Shown piece by piece: positions 50,521 through 64,000 of a stretch of 64,000 nt of DNA. The translations under genes and the position numbers were made by a program. The first letter of the stretch is position 1. Each line of letters opens with the position of its first letter. Source of the DNA: Notolepis coatsorum (taxonomy: Eukaryota; Chordata; Actinopteri; Aulopiformes; Paralepididae); assembly GCA_963971535.1 (NCBI GenBank), contig OZ020588.1:125620846-125684845 (forward strand), in the 5' to 3' direction. The notes under the pieces are model-generated. The model was not told where the DNA came from and did no database searches. It saw only the letters and a list, made by a program, of their open reading frames with translations.

Positions 50521-52560
50521 AGCAGAAATACATAAATATAGGCAATACAATTTGATCTGAATATAAAAAAAGAAATAATAATAATAAACAGTGTAAACAA
50601 TATAATGACCTCACTCTACAGCCCAATCCCTTCAGAGCAAGAACAAGTACTCGACTTCTGCTGTCTTTAATTATGAACGTACACAATACTCTGAATACTT
50701 AAAACGGAGTTCCTCTGTCTGAGCTCTTCCACTAGCGTGGGAAACAGAGTGTATTTTGAAGCACCACGTTGTGACTGATTCCATTTGCTCATCTACTGTA
50801 TCCCTTGTGGCCTATTTCAACCATTTATCACTTTCACAATTACACACTTCATGTTGCTGTATTATCTCATAGTAGTGTGGGAATTGAATCAGATTTTTGT
50901 ACAATGTTATAGTACAATTGAACAATTTTGATTCCATTTGTTAATTAAGCCCTTGTGGCCTGTAGTTAAGTTAACTGTTGCCTGGAGCAAGACATGCTGT
51001 AATTAGACTACACAGGTTGAGGAGCCATTGTGCATGCCATCGTCTTGTGTAATTAAAACCGTGGGTTACACGAATTAAGAGGCGCTTGCATGCCAGGTTG
51101 AGTCTCCCCAAAGAAACCAGGAATATTATTAAAGTGAACCTGCTGCTATGTTGTGTTTAAAGTAACCTGTCTTTCTTGGATCAAGACCCAACGTGGGATG
51201 CATCCTGGCTTTTAGTGGGTCACCACACAACAAGATTATAGTGTGTTTTACTTTGTTACAAACCATTTTAAAGTCCCACAGAGACACTGAGTTCAGTTCA
51301 GTTTGTAAGGAGACACTGAGTTCAGTTCCGTTTGTAGGCAGAAATGTGTAAGAAATGAATCCATGTGGTGGACAACTTATCTTAAAATGATTAAATAAGA
51401 CAATTTGTCTTAAAAGTCACAGATGGTCTCTGATTGTGTGAAAGGCAACATTTTAAGATTCCTGAATTTTCCTACATTAATAAAGGTTTGTCTTATCTTT
51501 AGAAACATCTGCAACAATGAAAGACACTGCTGTGTGCCATGCTTTGCATAAAGAAAGGGTACAGCGATCTATATGGAAATCATACACATCATGCTTGGGG
51601 ACCTTGAATTTTGATGTTGGGCTTTGAAATCCATGACATATAATTTGCACGTCCATTTGTAAGTTGTGCTGTGCATCTCTAACAGTATGAATGCAGAGGG
51701 TGTTTTTGTGTGACAGAGAGGAGGTTTGTTAATGTTTATTTTTTCTCACTCTGGCTTATGTGCCACCCGCTGAGATCATAACAGTTATTTACATACTGTT
51801 TGTATACAGTATGTCTTCAAGCCTCCATCCGCTTCATTAAACAGACACAGGGTTCTGTAACATGCCAGAATAACACGTATTGCAGCTTTTTAAAGTAACT
51901 ATTTTGAATGTTTGCTTTTAGGGTGTTATTTGCAAGTCTGTACCTCATACTTTACAAAAGATAGATAGATAGTAAGGAACATATCTGTAGCATGGGTTAT
52001 AGCCCATCGTCCATTAGTGGGTTTTTTTGTGTCATTTTCAAAACCAGCTCCTATTGTTGAATTACTATTGTCCTATGGTCATAATGTAACATCTAAAACA
52101 TGTTCAAAATGTTAAAAAGTGTACCAAACATTGGACTGTTCAATATAGGATCCTAAATAACTACATTACAATATACTCTAAAACATTGGCATTTGTTCTT
52201 TGGGTTCTGTCAGATTTTGGAACAAAAAAGATTTTCCTATTTATTTCCTAAATTACATTTATTAAGCCATTAAGTCACACAATACTGCCCCAAGAGTAAT
52301 TGTGGAATAATAATACAATTGTGTTCTCTTTTCAGCCATGATAAGGTGCAATAAGTGCACACTATTGACAACCGGTAGTTTGAGAGACTAGTTTTAGTTT
52401 GTTTAGTTTAGTATATAAGCTGCAGTGACCTTGAGAGTTGTCTGCCTTTATTGTCAGGTAAATATGAATTGTATGAAACCTGATGTTCACAGTTAAATAA
52501 CCACTAAATACAGTATAGGGCTGTGGAGGAGTGTGATGGACAAGGCAGCAGTCTGAATCT
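50521..52560. other. Unassigned, apparently low-copy sequence
   Basis: About 2 kb without coding motifs, tandem arrays or element ends. There is a duplicated GAGACACTGAGTTCAGTTC near 51281 and 51307 and a short ATAG run near 51961. Could be intronic or intergenic host DNA. Confidence 0.4.
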
Positions 52561-52850
52561 GATTATTTCCTTTGTTACTTTCAGTCTTTTGTTTTGTTTT
52601 TATAATCCATAGACCTTGTCCTCCTGCTCTATTTCTCACCTACACTTTTCTCTTAACTTTCTTCTGTTGGCCTTCTCTCTCTCTTTCTTTCCCTCTTTCT
52701 CTCCATCTCACTTCTTATCTCGTTCGGCCTCCTGGCCCGTTTCGCCTTCTCTTCTCCTCTGCTCTCCTTTCCTCGTCTATCATCTACCAAACTGGTCCTT
52801 GCTGCCAGAGAAAAACATCTTTAATTAAGTTTACAGCTCCAGAGACTTCC
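52561..52850. other. CT-biased transition sequence
   Basis: Pyrimidine-rich sequence leading into the minisatellite. The open frame from 52572 is a by-product of base bias. Confidence 0.4.
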
Positions 52851-55110
<2,260 letters not shown>

Positions 55111-55391
55111 TTCCCAGTGTGCTGATTGGCACTCGGCAGATGTTGAACAGCTGTTGTGGAGTAGATAGATCACTCTGTTTCGCCTGTTCAATCCCTCCCT
55201 TGGCTGGCCTGCCTCTCACTTTACTGTTAGTCTGTCTGTCTGTATATCTGGGTGTGACTGTTTTCCCTCCGTCTCCGCCAGTTTGTCCTGATCTTTGTCT
55301 CTCTCCTCTCTGTCTTTCTTACACACACTCTCTGTCCCTATCTGACTCGTCTGTCTCGTCGGTCTTCCTGGCTGTCTCTCTATCGCTCTCT
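55111..55391. other. Unassigned CT-biased sequence
   Basis: No coding motif; pyrimidine bias fades before the presumed BEL LTR. Confidence 0.35.
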
Positions 55392-56821
55392 GTTGTGAAG
55401 GGCCAGATTAAACCGAATATATATATTTATTTATATATATATATTTAATTGTATTTGTATATTCTCTAATATTCCCTGATATCCCTTGTATATTCCTTGT
55501 ACAATATGCATTGAATATCCATTCTAGCCTACTGAACATCCCATAATAGTCTCCATTCTACTATTGGTCGAGACCTTGGTGCCAGGCTGCCATACCCCTC
55601 AGACCCAGTTCAAACGTACCGCTCGACATGTACGAACAAGTCCTAGTTCCGCGTAGGAATTTGGCTACCGCACCACTAATGGGACTATTTGTTCATAGTG
55701 CGTATATATACTGCGCTACTAAAGTAGGACTTTCTTTTCAGTCCAGTTTCTTACCCTCCAATAGAGTCACAGACGTAAAGCCTCCCCGCGATGCCACGTG
55801 TGGGAGTAAGGCCAAGTTCGCCTACCATCGGTATTGAGACATCGTGTATATTAATATTTGAATAGTCATATTTGGCACTATATCGTCGAGTTGGACGTAG
55901 TCTATTAAGCTAATAATAGTCTGTTAATATATAGTGCTTCGTGCGGTGAGAATACTACCGTAGTCAGTACCCCATCGTTTCGGGCAGAGAACTGGCTGCT
56001 TACCCAGGGTGGTTGACCCTATGTGAAGCTGCACCCGAGGAGCCCCAGAGCCGACGAGCGAGTGGACCTGTATACCGGATTATTCTACCGACGACAGCCC
56101 GCCTTCCCAGGCACGGATTATGCTTTGGATACTTTGATTATTCTATGGATAAAGACCCCCGACACTACCGTGTGTTGGAACCCCCCCCCCTGGAGAGGAC
56201 ACAAGGTGAGGAGACGCTCTGCAAGACGAGGTCTCTCCACATCTCTCCCCCGTGGACCGGAGAGAGCCGGCCCACAAAGAGTCCACCTGCTTTCATCTGT
56301 GGTCCAAGGATCGCCGGCGCGTTGAACGTCACTACAGTGGGTTCTCCTGGGATACCCTTGGCCGGACGAGGCAGCTGGATTCTACCCCCCCCCCTCCTAC
56401 TCCTGTCGGCTTACAAGCGACCGGATTAACCCCCTCTAGTGTATCCAGCCTATAATCATTAAAGTATCATTGCTGTTATTCCTTAACTATTCCAGGTCGT
56501 ATATTTACCACCTGCGCCTTCAGAGATTGGACATTATCTATTGATATACCGACGAATACTCCTTGCCATAAAAGTGCATACTATTTCAATTCATAAATGT
56601 AATTAAGTGATTAAGTGTTTAGTCTACACACCATCGCTGTGTAGGCAATAAAGACTTGTTTCTAATTCGTACATTTGTGTTGGATCCGTTTCATCTACGT
56701 GAGAGTGTTCATGATAATATATTTATGCCGTGTACTGGGTGGCCGAATATTAAGTACAAAGGTAGTGGTAGTAAGTATCATATCTAGTAATACAGTCAGG
56801 GAATTTTACCCCTCAGTTACA
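55392..56821 (+). repeat. Presumed 5' LTR of the BEL element
   Basis: The right edge is firm: CAGTTACA ends at 56821 two bases before a tRNA-type primer site. TATATATA at 55703-55710 and AATAAA at 56647-56652 fit an LTR promoter and poly(A) signal. The left edge near TGTTGTGAAGG (55389-55392) is a guess, because the second LTR is outside the window. Confidence 0.5.
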
Positions 56822-56823
56822 AT

Positions 56824-56840
56824 TGGTCCTTCGAGCCGGA
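56824..56840 (+). promoter_or_regulatory. Primer-binding site complementary to tRNA-Tyr
   Basis: TGGTCCTTCGAGCCGGA is the complement of the 3' end of eukaryotic tRNA-Tyr (...TCCGGCTCGAAGGA plus CCA). It stands two bases after the LTR end, where minus-strand DNA synthesis would be primed. tRNA sequence recalled from general knowledge. Confidence 0.8.
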
Positions 56841-56889
56841 TGGTAATTAGTGTAATATTAATATAGTGTTATTAATATTGAAATGGCCT

Positions 56890-59672
56890 ATTATGAACAC
56901 TCCACGAAACGATCCTCCTAACTAGCGAGGCCTTCAACCTTGAACTGGAGAGTCTGGACTGGTCAGATGAACTCAATGGTACACTGGTTGACGAAACATG
57001 GCTTGGTTTCAAAACCAAATTCTCAGCAATACTAAACGACATGGCCCCCCTAAGAACCACCAGGGTAAATAATCGCGCTGAGCCGTGGATGCACTCCGAA
57101 ATACTGGCCGCTAAGAAAACCAGAGACAAAAAATGCTCTGAGTTTCGTAAAAGTCAGTCAAAGCTTACTAAAAGCACGAGCAGTGAACTCCAAGCCCACG
57201 TGACTGAACTCAAACTAGAAAGAAACAGACTAAGAAACGACGTAAACTCCATGATCAAAACTGCAAAAAAGAATTTCATCAATGACAAAACTGAGGAAAA
57301 CAAAAACAAACCACGTGAACTTTGGAAATTACTCAATAATCAACTAGGATGCAGTAAAAAACTTAAAACCAGATTCTCAAACATAAACATAAAAACGGAC
57401 AACACGCTCATCACAGACAAGCTGGATGTAGCCAATTACTTAAACATTTTCTTCACAAACATAGCCACAACACTGGTAAACAAACTACCCTCCCACTCAG
57501 GGCTTTATGGGGTAGAACACATAGTAGCTTACTACAAAAACCTAGGGGTCCGCAAGGACGACTTCAAGCTGGAAATGGTAACAACAGATGAGGTACTCAA
57601 TAAACTGAGCGCCCTCCAACCTAACAAGGCCACTGGCCATGACAACATCCCCTCCAAATTCCTCAGAGACTCAGCAGCCGCCATCACACCAATCATCACA
57701 CACATAATAAACCTCTCCATAAAACAGGGACACGTCCCCAAGGACTTCAAAATTGCGAGGGTGACCCCTCTGCACAAAAAGGGCAGCAAATTAGACCCAG
57801 GCAACTACCGCCCTGTTTCTATTCTCACCTCCATCTCGAAAGTCATGGAAAAAATAGTCTACAAACAGGTCGAAAAGTACCCAGCGGAAAAAAATCTAAT
57901 CTACGAATTCCAATCTGGCTTCAGAACATCCCACTCCACTGACACATGCCTTCTCTATTTGAATGACCACATCAAACAAGAGGTGGACGCAGGCAAATAC
58001 TGCGGCATGGTCATGCTGGACCTACAAAAGGCCTTTGACACGGTCAATCACTCCATTCTGATTGACAAGCTAAAAGCAATTGGTTTTGATAGTCTATCAG
58101 TGAGCTGGATGCAATCCTACCTTGAGGGGAGGGAACAGATGGTGGAGGTAAACGGTACCCTATCCCCCCCCCTCACAGTGAGCTGTGGTGTTCCACAAGG
58201 AAGCATACTAGGACCGCTACTGTTCCTAATTTATGCAAATGACATGTTGTCAGCTTGTGACTACAACTTGTTCCTGTTTGCGGACGACTCAGCCCTGCTG
58301 GTCTCTGACAAGAACAAGTTACAGGTTGAAAAAACCCTCAGCTCGGAACTAGGCAGAATCTGCATATGGCTCGCTGATAACAAACTATCATTACACATGG
58401 GCAAAACAGAGTCCATTCTCTTCGGTTCAAATAACAAACTCAGCAAGACCGACGGCTTCTCAGTTACAGTGGGTGACAATATTGTCACAAGGAAAGATGA
58501 AATTACCTACCTGGGTTCCATCCTAGAGGCTAATCTCTCCTGTGACAAAATGGCATCCAATGTAATAAAAAAAGTCAACCAACGAACTCGATTCTTGTAC
58601 CGGATCTCCTCTCTGGTAAACAAGAACACCCTGAAGACTCTGGCAGGAGCACTCATTCAGGGGTACTACGACTATGCTTGCACCTCATGGTACCAAAGCA
58701 CCTCAAAGGCGCTAAAAACAAAATTACAAACATCTCAAAACAAACTGGTCAGACTACTGCTTGACCTTACTCCTAGAACCCACCTCACCCCTGCCCACTT
58801 TGACAACCTAGGATGGCTTAGAGTAGACGACAGAGTACAACAACTTGCAATGGGCCTGGTCTACAAGATACACTACACGACCAAGGTACCCATGTACATG
58901 TCAAAATACTTCCCAAAGGTCAGTGAATACCACGATCACAACACCAGAGGGAGCTCCACAAATCATGTTAAACCCAGATTCGGCTCAAATAAGGGACTAA
59001 ACACGTTTCGCAATTATGCCACATCAATGTGGAACGCCCTACCCAAAGCTGTAAAGGAATGTGGATCACTACCCACTTTCAAAACCTCTCTCAAGGGACA
59101 CCTACGGGAGACTGCAATTCAACACTGGCCCCTGTAAATATCCTAACCCAACCCCCTCCAATGTACAGTCATTTACCTAGTATGGTTTTGTCAATAGTTC
59201 AATGTACAATTGTGTTTGTTTGTACAGTGTCTCCTCCCCCCCCCCCCTCAATGTACAGTGTTACTTGTTTATACAGTGTGCCCCCCGCCCCCCCCCCCCA
59301 ACCACCTCCAATGTAAATTACCCAGTATGGTTGTCAATATCCCAATGTACCCAACCCCCCCCACCCAACCTCCTCCAATGTACAGTTTCTACGTCAAATG
59401 TATATACTCCCTTTTCTTGACTCCTTCTGTATCACAAACAGTACTGTATTTGCAAATCTGGTATGTCATAAATGTATAGATGTAGCAGTACTGACTATCT
59501 GTATGTCATGTATGTCATATATGTCTATATGAATTGAAAATGGGGGACCCTGATGGAAACAAGACAAACGTCTTTCTCGGGTCTGCATCCCCTTAACAAT
59601 TGTATGTATTGAGCCGTACTGTATTGTACCCATTCTGCAATCTGTTAAATAAAGTTTTCATTCATTCATTCA
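56890..59672 (+). mobile_element. CR1/Jockey-group LINE, 5' truncated, with intact RT
   Basis: The LINE lies between the BEL primer site and gag. Coding similarity opens near 56893 (TLHETILLTSEAFNLELE...), after the endonuclease, so that domain is lost. The 3' untranslated region has repeated CCAATGTACAGT words in poly-C context and ends TCTGTTAAATAAAG plus (CATT)n. Three shorter copies of the same family are at 12316, 27643 and 42886. The exact 5' edge and target duplication are not resolved. Confidence 0.85.
57041..59137 (+). CDS. LINE reverse transcriptase ORF (698 codons, open)
   Basis: The longest intact retroelement frame in the window. Its reverse-transcriptase blocks run NKATGHDNIPSKFLRDSAAA (about residue 195), VTPLHKKGSKLDPGNYRPVS, FQSGFRTSHSTDTCLLYLND, VMLDLQKAFDTVNHSILI, CGVPQGSILGPLLFLIYAND and the catalytic LFLFADDSALLVS near 405-415. 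Then come the thumb and the C-terminal WNALPKAVKEC block. FADD, QKAFDTV and GVPQGSILGPLLF are those of CR1/L2/Jockey-type enzymes. In-frame similarity extends upstream of the ATG to about 56896, so the true protein was longer and the ATG is internal. Confidence 0.9.
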   Translation: MAPLRTTRVNNRAEPWMHSEILAAKKTRDKKCSEFRKSQSKLTKSTSSELQAHVTELKLERNRLRNDVNSMIKTAKKNFINDKTEENKNKPRELWKLLNNQLGCSKKLKTRFSNINIKTDNTLITDKLDVANYLNIFFTNIATTLVNKLPSHSGLYGVEHIVAYYKNLGVRKDDFKLEMVTTDEVLNKLSALQPNKATGHDNIPSKFLRDSAAAITPIITHIINLSIKQGHVPKDFKIARVTPLHKKGSKLDPGNYRPVSILTSISKVMEKIVYKQVEKYPAEKNLIYEFQSGFRTSHSTDTCLLYLNDHIKQEVDAGKYCGMVMLDLQKAFDTVNHSILIDKLKAIGFDSLSVSWMQSYLEGREQMVEVNGTLSPPLTVSCGVPQGSILGPLLFLIYANDMLSACDYNLFLFADDSALLVSDKNKLQVEKTLSSELGRICIWLADNKLSLHMGKTESILFGSNNKLSKTDGFSVTVGDNIVTRKDEITYLGSILEANLSCDKMASNVIKKVNQRTRFLYRISSLVNKNTLKTLAGALIQGYYDYACTSWYQSTSKALKTKLQTSQNKLVRLLLDLTPRTHLTPAHFDNLGWLRVDDRVQQLAMGLVYKIHYTTKVPMYMSKYFPKVSEYHDHNTRGSSTNHVKPRFGSNKGLNTFRNYATSMWNALPKAVKECGSLPTFKTSLKGHLRETAIQHWPL

Positions 59673-59784
59673 CCAACGCCCGCAGCGCGAACGACGGCTC
59701 CCTCAGTACTTAGAGGCTTACGCTGTCAGTCAACAACCTAGTCTTCTACTAACAGTAAACGCGGTAAAACTAGAAAGTAAAAGT
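59673..59784 (+). other. BEL leader before gag
   Basis: Resumes after the LINE tail with CAACGCCCGCAGCGCGAACG and leads to the gag start at 59785. This is the part of the BEL leader displaced from the primer site by the insertion. Confidence 0.5.
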
Positions 59785-62254
59785 ATGTCTAACCCCAACG
59801 CCCAGACTACCCCGACCATAGAGGCCCCTACGGGCTCTAATGTAACTGACCAAGTTCACGGTGGGGACCAGTGGGAACCAGACATGACTTCACACCCCGC
59901 CAGTACTGAAGAAGTAGTCCCCGATGAGTCCCGGGAGGAATACAACGCTACCGAGAGAGAACTCGGCACGGAAGAAGACGGGGAGAGCACCGTGGAGATA
60001 GAGCTCCAAGGCTCCGCAAGGAGTACCCCGAGGGAAGGCTCCCCTATACAACCGCCTTCTCCCAGCGAGGCAGAGAGGACCCTACAGCAGGCCTTCCTCA
60101 TCAGCCTGAACGCCGCTGCTGAACGCGACCGACTGCAGATCCAGCAGCGGAGCGAAGAAGAGCATATACGTCTAGAAATAAGACGCATTCAGATGGAAGA
60201 GAATGTGGCCCGAGACCGAGCAGACAGCCAGCGAGCAGCTGCTGGTGCTCTACGGGACGCAGAGCGCGACAGACAGCAAGCGCAACTAATAGAACAGCTG
60301 ATCAGACGGACAACACCCTCTCCCTCCGCCAGAGGCTCCAGGAACTCGTCTAGACACACCTCCAGGGCGGCATCCCCTAGCCGAGTAAACAACCCTGAAC
60401 TTGACCAACAGACGAGGTCTATACCCCCCACGGACCACCTCCCCCCACCGGTCCAAGCGAGACCTAGCAACCGGGAAGGAGCAGCATATCCTGTGGAGAG
60501 GCTAAACCAGAGACTACAAGCACTGGATGACCTAACTGAAGACGAAGAGGAAGAGGAGGAGAACCACGCCCGACGACAGCACAGTACTCTACCGGACCAG
60601 GAGGTCCGGTACAGCCCAGGCTATACTCCCGCGGAGCTGCGCTACAGACCCCCGACTCTATACACGGGTGAGCACGACGCACGACCCGCACCGAGGAACA
60701 GCACCTGGACAAGCGGGCCATGGTACACTGCCGGTACCAGCCCATACCAAGAAGCGGGAGGAGACTCGCCTAGGAGGCCTCTCCCCCAACGCTCGCCGAT
60801 GTATCCACAGTCAGCGTCATACATTGGCACGCCTATGGTACCCGACTTCACCCAAGAGAACCGGGCCCAGTATACAGAACTCCGCATGTGTCTGGAGACC
60901 ATGTTGGTGGATGTATTGGATGAACGCCACAAATACGCCATCCTACTGCAGCACTTAAAGGTGCCCCGCGCACATAATATAGCGCTCGCCTACGCGACTT
61001 CCACCACCCCATACACAGCAGCGCTGGTAGCATTGGACCAGAGGTATGGGCGCATATGGGATTACGTGATCCAGGAGATCCGACACATCGACCGCTTACC
61101 CCCAGCAATAGACAATCGAGCACTGGACGACCTGTCCATCAGAGTGCAGTCCCTGGTAGGGATGTTGGGAGCGCAAAGAGAGAAGGGGAAGTATGAACTT
61201 TACGCCAACTCAAATGTGGAAAGGATCCTGGAGAAGCTGCCGCCCGCTCGTCAGGAGCGCTTTAGGCGGCAGAGGGACCACAGAGACCCGAATGGCCCCG
61301 AACCGAACCTCCTCGATCTAGCAGACTTCCTGGCGAGAGAAGTCAGCAGCCTACGGCTAGATACATTCGGACGGAGCACCCCTGGCTCCAGAGAAGGAAC
61401 CAGACGACTAAATGATGGAAGAAGATCGGTGACTGTGATGCACCAATCGGAGTCAGTACCGAGCAGCAGGAGCCACAGTACCCCCTCCAGAACGGAGAAG
61501 TGGAAGATAGTGTGCCCCTACTGTGAGAAAGAACACTGGCTAGCGCAATGTGACTCCTTCCCCAAGCTGAACGCGGAGGAAGCAGGTCAATGGATAAAGT
61601 CCAACAAGCGCTGTTTTCGCTGTGCGCGCTCACACATGGCAGCCGAATGCCGCTTAAAGAAAAGGTGCACCAAGTGCGATGGAGCCCATCTGGACATACT
61701 TCACGACAGTAACAGACGGCGCCCTTCACCTGCACCATCCAGCCGCAAAGCGAGCGTCATGTACATCGATCCCGCCAGCAGCAGTGGAGCCCGAGTATTC
61801 CTAAAAGTAGTGCGTGTGACACTAAGCTACCAGAATAACGTCCTGGACACTTACGCCGTCCTCGATGACGGGTCAGAGAAGACCCTGCTGCTCGCCTCCG
61901 CTGCGGCCCAGCTAGGGCTGCGGGGAAGCGAAACCCAAATGACAATTCGGACAATAAGACGAGATTTGAAGACGATAAAGGGCGAGAATGTCTCATTCTC
62001 TATCGCAGCAAGCGGCCAGCCTGAGCGACGGTACCAGATTGCAGACGCTTTCACCAGCCAAGAAATAGGACTGTCGCGGTACACATACCCCGTCGCCAAG
62101 CTGATGGAGAAATATGCACATCTGCGCAAGTTACCGATCCCGCTCATAGACAATGCTATGCCGACCCTGTTGATAGGCTCCGACCATGCAGACCTCATTG
62201 TCCCGATAGACCGGGTTCATACCGGACCCCGAGGCTGTCCTGCAGCAGTCGAGA
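59785..62254 (+). CDS. BEL/Pao gag-protease frame
   Basis: Starts AGTATGTCTAACCCC; the open frame runs on to 62370 in the wrong phase after about 62254. Acidic N-terminus, coiled coil rich in Arg/Glu/Gln (about residues 90-170), Arg-Ser-rich linker, gag core (about 370-530, QYTELRMCLETMLVDVLDER ... VERILEKLPPARQERFRRQ). Three Zn motifs follow: CPYCEKEHWLAQC (about 575), CFRCARSHMAAEC (about 608) and CTKCDGAH. The aspartic protease site is YAVLDDGSEKTLL (about 690). Gag would assemble particles and the protease would process them. Intact except at its end. Confidence 0.9.
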
Positions 62255-63400
62255 CCGTTTGGGATGGACTCTCCAAGGCCCGCTCGCCAAATCTCTCAAC
62301 CGAAGTACAGCCACTAGATGTCTCCACTCCCGAGTCACAGAGGGAGAAACCGCACTCCTGCAACACGTAGAGCGGCTATGGAGCTTGGAACAAATGCCCT
62401 TTAAGAATGGAAAGAAAGACATTCGCTCTAAAGATGACATTTACGCCATTCACCTCCTCGAGACAGGGACCAAGAGAGTCCCGGTCAACGGCGTGTTGAG
62501 ATACGCCACGCCACTCCTGCGGCGAGAAGGAATGCCTACTTTCCACGGCAAGACAGACGCCATAGAACGGTACCTGCTGAACACGGAGCGGCGCTTAGCC
62601 AAGAACCCCGCCCAAGAGAGTGTATACCGCGCTGAGATTGAGAAGCTCATCACAGCGGGACACGTCACAAAGATGGACATTAAAGAGGCTGACCAGACCA
62701 CTGAATCGTGGTACGTGCCCCACCACAAGGTCCATCACAACGGTAAAGACCGCATAGTATTTAACTGCAGCTACCAGATCGGATCCCAAAATCTGAATAA
62801 AGAGTTACTGCCCGGTCCCACACTCGGCCCCTCCCTACTCGGCGTTCTACTCCGCTTCCGCCAGGAAAAGGTGGCCATCAGCGGGGACATTAAAGGAATG
62901 TTCCTGCAGGTGAGATTAGTAGAGGCGGACAAGCCCCTGTTACGGTTCCTATGGAGAGAGAAGCCAGGAGATGAGCACCCAGCCATCTACCAATGGGAAG
63001 TCCTCCCCTTCGGAACGACGTGCAGCCCCTGCTGTGCGACATTTGCACTACAGAAACATGTAGCAGAGGACCCAGCAGCGGACGAAGAGGTCCGACACAG
63101 CGTAAAGAACAGCTTCTACGTAGACAACTGTCTACAGAGCCTTTCAACCCAGGAAGAAGCCGAGGCTCTCCTGATTAAACTCCGCGCCTCATTGATCAAA
63201 GGCGGCTTTGATCTCAGGCAGTGGGCCAGCAGCGATCCGCAAGTACTGCGCAGCCTCTCCTCCGAGGACAAGGCAGCCAGCAGCGAGACCTGGATGGCTA
63301 CAATCCCGGGAGAAGCCCAGGAGATGACCCTGGGATTGGTGTGGCGATTCAAAACAGATTCGCTTCACTACAGACACAAGCCCCTGACTACGGAGCAGGG
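62255..63400 (+). pseudogene. BEL/Pao reverse transcriptase
   Basis: The phase changes near 62250: ETVW becomes LGWTLQGP, the conserved start of BEL pol, so an indel at TTTGGGATGG is likely. Blocks include AEIEKLITAGHVTKMD, HKVHHNGKDRIVFNCSYQ, AISGDIKGMFLQVRLVEADK, WEVLPFGTTCSPCCATFALQ and the catalytic SFYVDNCLQSL (about 63110-63140, YVDN as usual in many BEL elements). The frame is then lost near 63395 before QYDPLG. It would synthesise element cDNA in the particle. Confidence 0.85.
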
Positions 63401-64000
63401 AAGGCCGGCGGCGGCGCCGACCACCAGACGCAGTGGTCGCCCGACAATATGACCCGCTAGGATGTATTCTACCGTACACCACCAGGGCAAAAATGATTGT
63501 ACGAGCATTGTGGGACAAGGACCAGGGCTGGGACGACCCCATTCCCGCACACCTTGCATCCACCTGGAGAGAGTGGGAGATGGAGCTCCACTCACTCCCA
63601 GGCGTTAATATGCGCCGAAGCTACTTCCCACCCACGGTGAGGCCAGAGACATGTAAAATGGACTTGCACGTCTTCAGTGACGCCTCAGAGGTCGCATACG
63701 GATCAGTAGCCTACTTGCGGGCCCAAGACCAAGGGGGAGAGATCTACACAGCATTTGTCCTCGCCCGCTCGAGAGTAGCCCCACGCAAGCAACAATCTAT
63801 CCCACGTCTAGAGCTCTGCGCAGCCCTAGCCGGAGCGCACCTAGCCACGCTCATCCAACGTGAGCTCACCATACCGGTGTCTAGAACAATCCTGTGGTCA
63901 GATTCCACGACGGTACTCGCCTGGATCAAATCGGACTCATGCAAGTACAAAGTCTTCGTGGGAGTCAGAGTCACCGAGATTCAAGACTTAACCGAAGAGT
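63400..64000 (+). pseudogene. BEL/Pao connection and RNase H region (partial)
   Basis: In the +1 phase relative to the RT frame: AVVARQYDPLGCILPYTTRA, then KMDLHVFSDASEVAYGSVAY (catalytic Asp at about 63676), PRLELCAALAGAHLA (catalytic Glu) and ILWSDSTTVLAWIKSDS (catalytic Asp). It stays open to the window edge. RNase H removes the RNA template. The next domain, integrase, is outside. Confidence 0.85.

Larger units (their letters stand above)
55392..64000 (+). mobile_element. BEL/Pao LTR retrotransposon, interrupted by a LINE, runs off window
   Basis: Layout: presumed 5' LTR (ending 56821), primer site 56824-56840, a LINE insertion (about 56890-59672), gag-protease frame (59785-62370), reverse transcriptase (62255-63400), RNase H (63400 to end). 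The BEL identity is shown by the three zinc motifs in gag, the DDGS-type protease, and the FYVDN polymerase motif followed by QYDPLG. At least two frameshifts in pol make this copy defective. Integrase and 3' LTR lie beyond the window. Confidence 0.85.

Noticed and set aside
62240-62370. Programmed frameshift between BEL gag-protease and RT
   Set aside because: No slippery heptamer in the right phase, and BEL elements usually have a single gag-pol frame; a simple indel at TTTGGG is more likely, and a second frameshift near 63395 also marks decay.

Overview
The window reads as repeat-rich vertebrate nuclear DNA, most likely from a ray-finned (teleost) fish. The evidence is the mix of lineages: a Gmr1-like Ty3 element, a sushi-like chromovirus, a BEL/Pao element, CR1/L2-type and L1/Tx1-type LINEs, tRNA-derived SINEs, hAT, piggyBac-like and Harbinger-like non-autonomous elements, and very long CA, CT, ATT and GAT repeats. 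There is no operon structure and no intact host gene that I recognise. The species cannot be named from sequence alone.

Layout. 1-13.5 kb: LINE, SINE and MITE fragments and a CA-rich minisatellite (5.7-9.1 kb) broken by a LINE that itself carries a SINE. 13.5-20.9 kb: three copies of a pseudogene with an acidic, poly-Asp tail; copies A and C face each other, and each is split by transposons with 8-bp target duplications whose empty sites survive in the sister copies. 20.9-27.3 kb: a complete non-autonomous LTR element with 2461-bp LTRs, a 5-bp target duplication and no gag or pol. 27.3-32.3 kb: LINE and DNA-transposon remnants plus unassigned sequence. 32.3-42.6 kb: a minus-strand Gmr1-like Ty3 element (integrase before reverse transcriptase) whose 5' LTR holds a 5-kb L1/Tx1-type LINE, which in turn holds a truncated second LINE. 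42.6-44.6 kb: LINE, SINE and zinc-finger remnants. 44.6-48.2 kb: a sushi-like chromovirus with a recognisable -1 frameshift site, cut in integrase by a Harbinger-like MITE. 48.9-55.4 kb: MITE and retroposon tails, a (ATT)70 tract, 2 kb of unassigned sequence, and a CT-rich minisatellite interrupted by a MITE. 55.4-64.0 kb: a BEL/Pao element with a tRNA-Tyr-type primer site, a LINE inserted between that site and gag, and gag-pol running off the end of the window.

How it fits together. Almost every recognisable coding region belongs to a retroelement. The autonomous types present (LINE reverse transcriptase and endonuclease, Ty3 and BEL gag-pol) are those that could in principle mobilise the SINEs and the coding-less LTR element elsewhere in the genome, but nearly every copy here is broken by stops, frameshifts, truncation or nested insertion. 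The exceptions are the LINE reverse-transcriptase ORF at 57.0-59.1 kb and the structurally complete, near-identical-LTR element at 20.9-27.3 kb. The order of nesting can be read directly in several places from target-site duplications.
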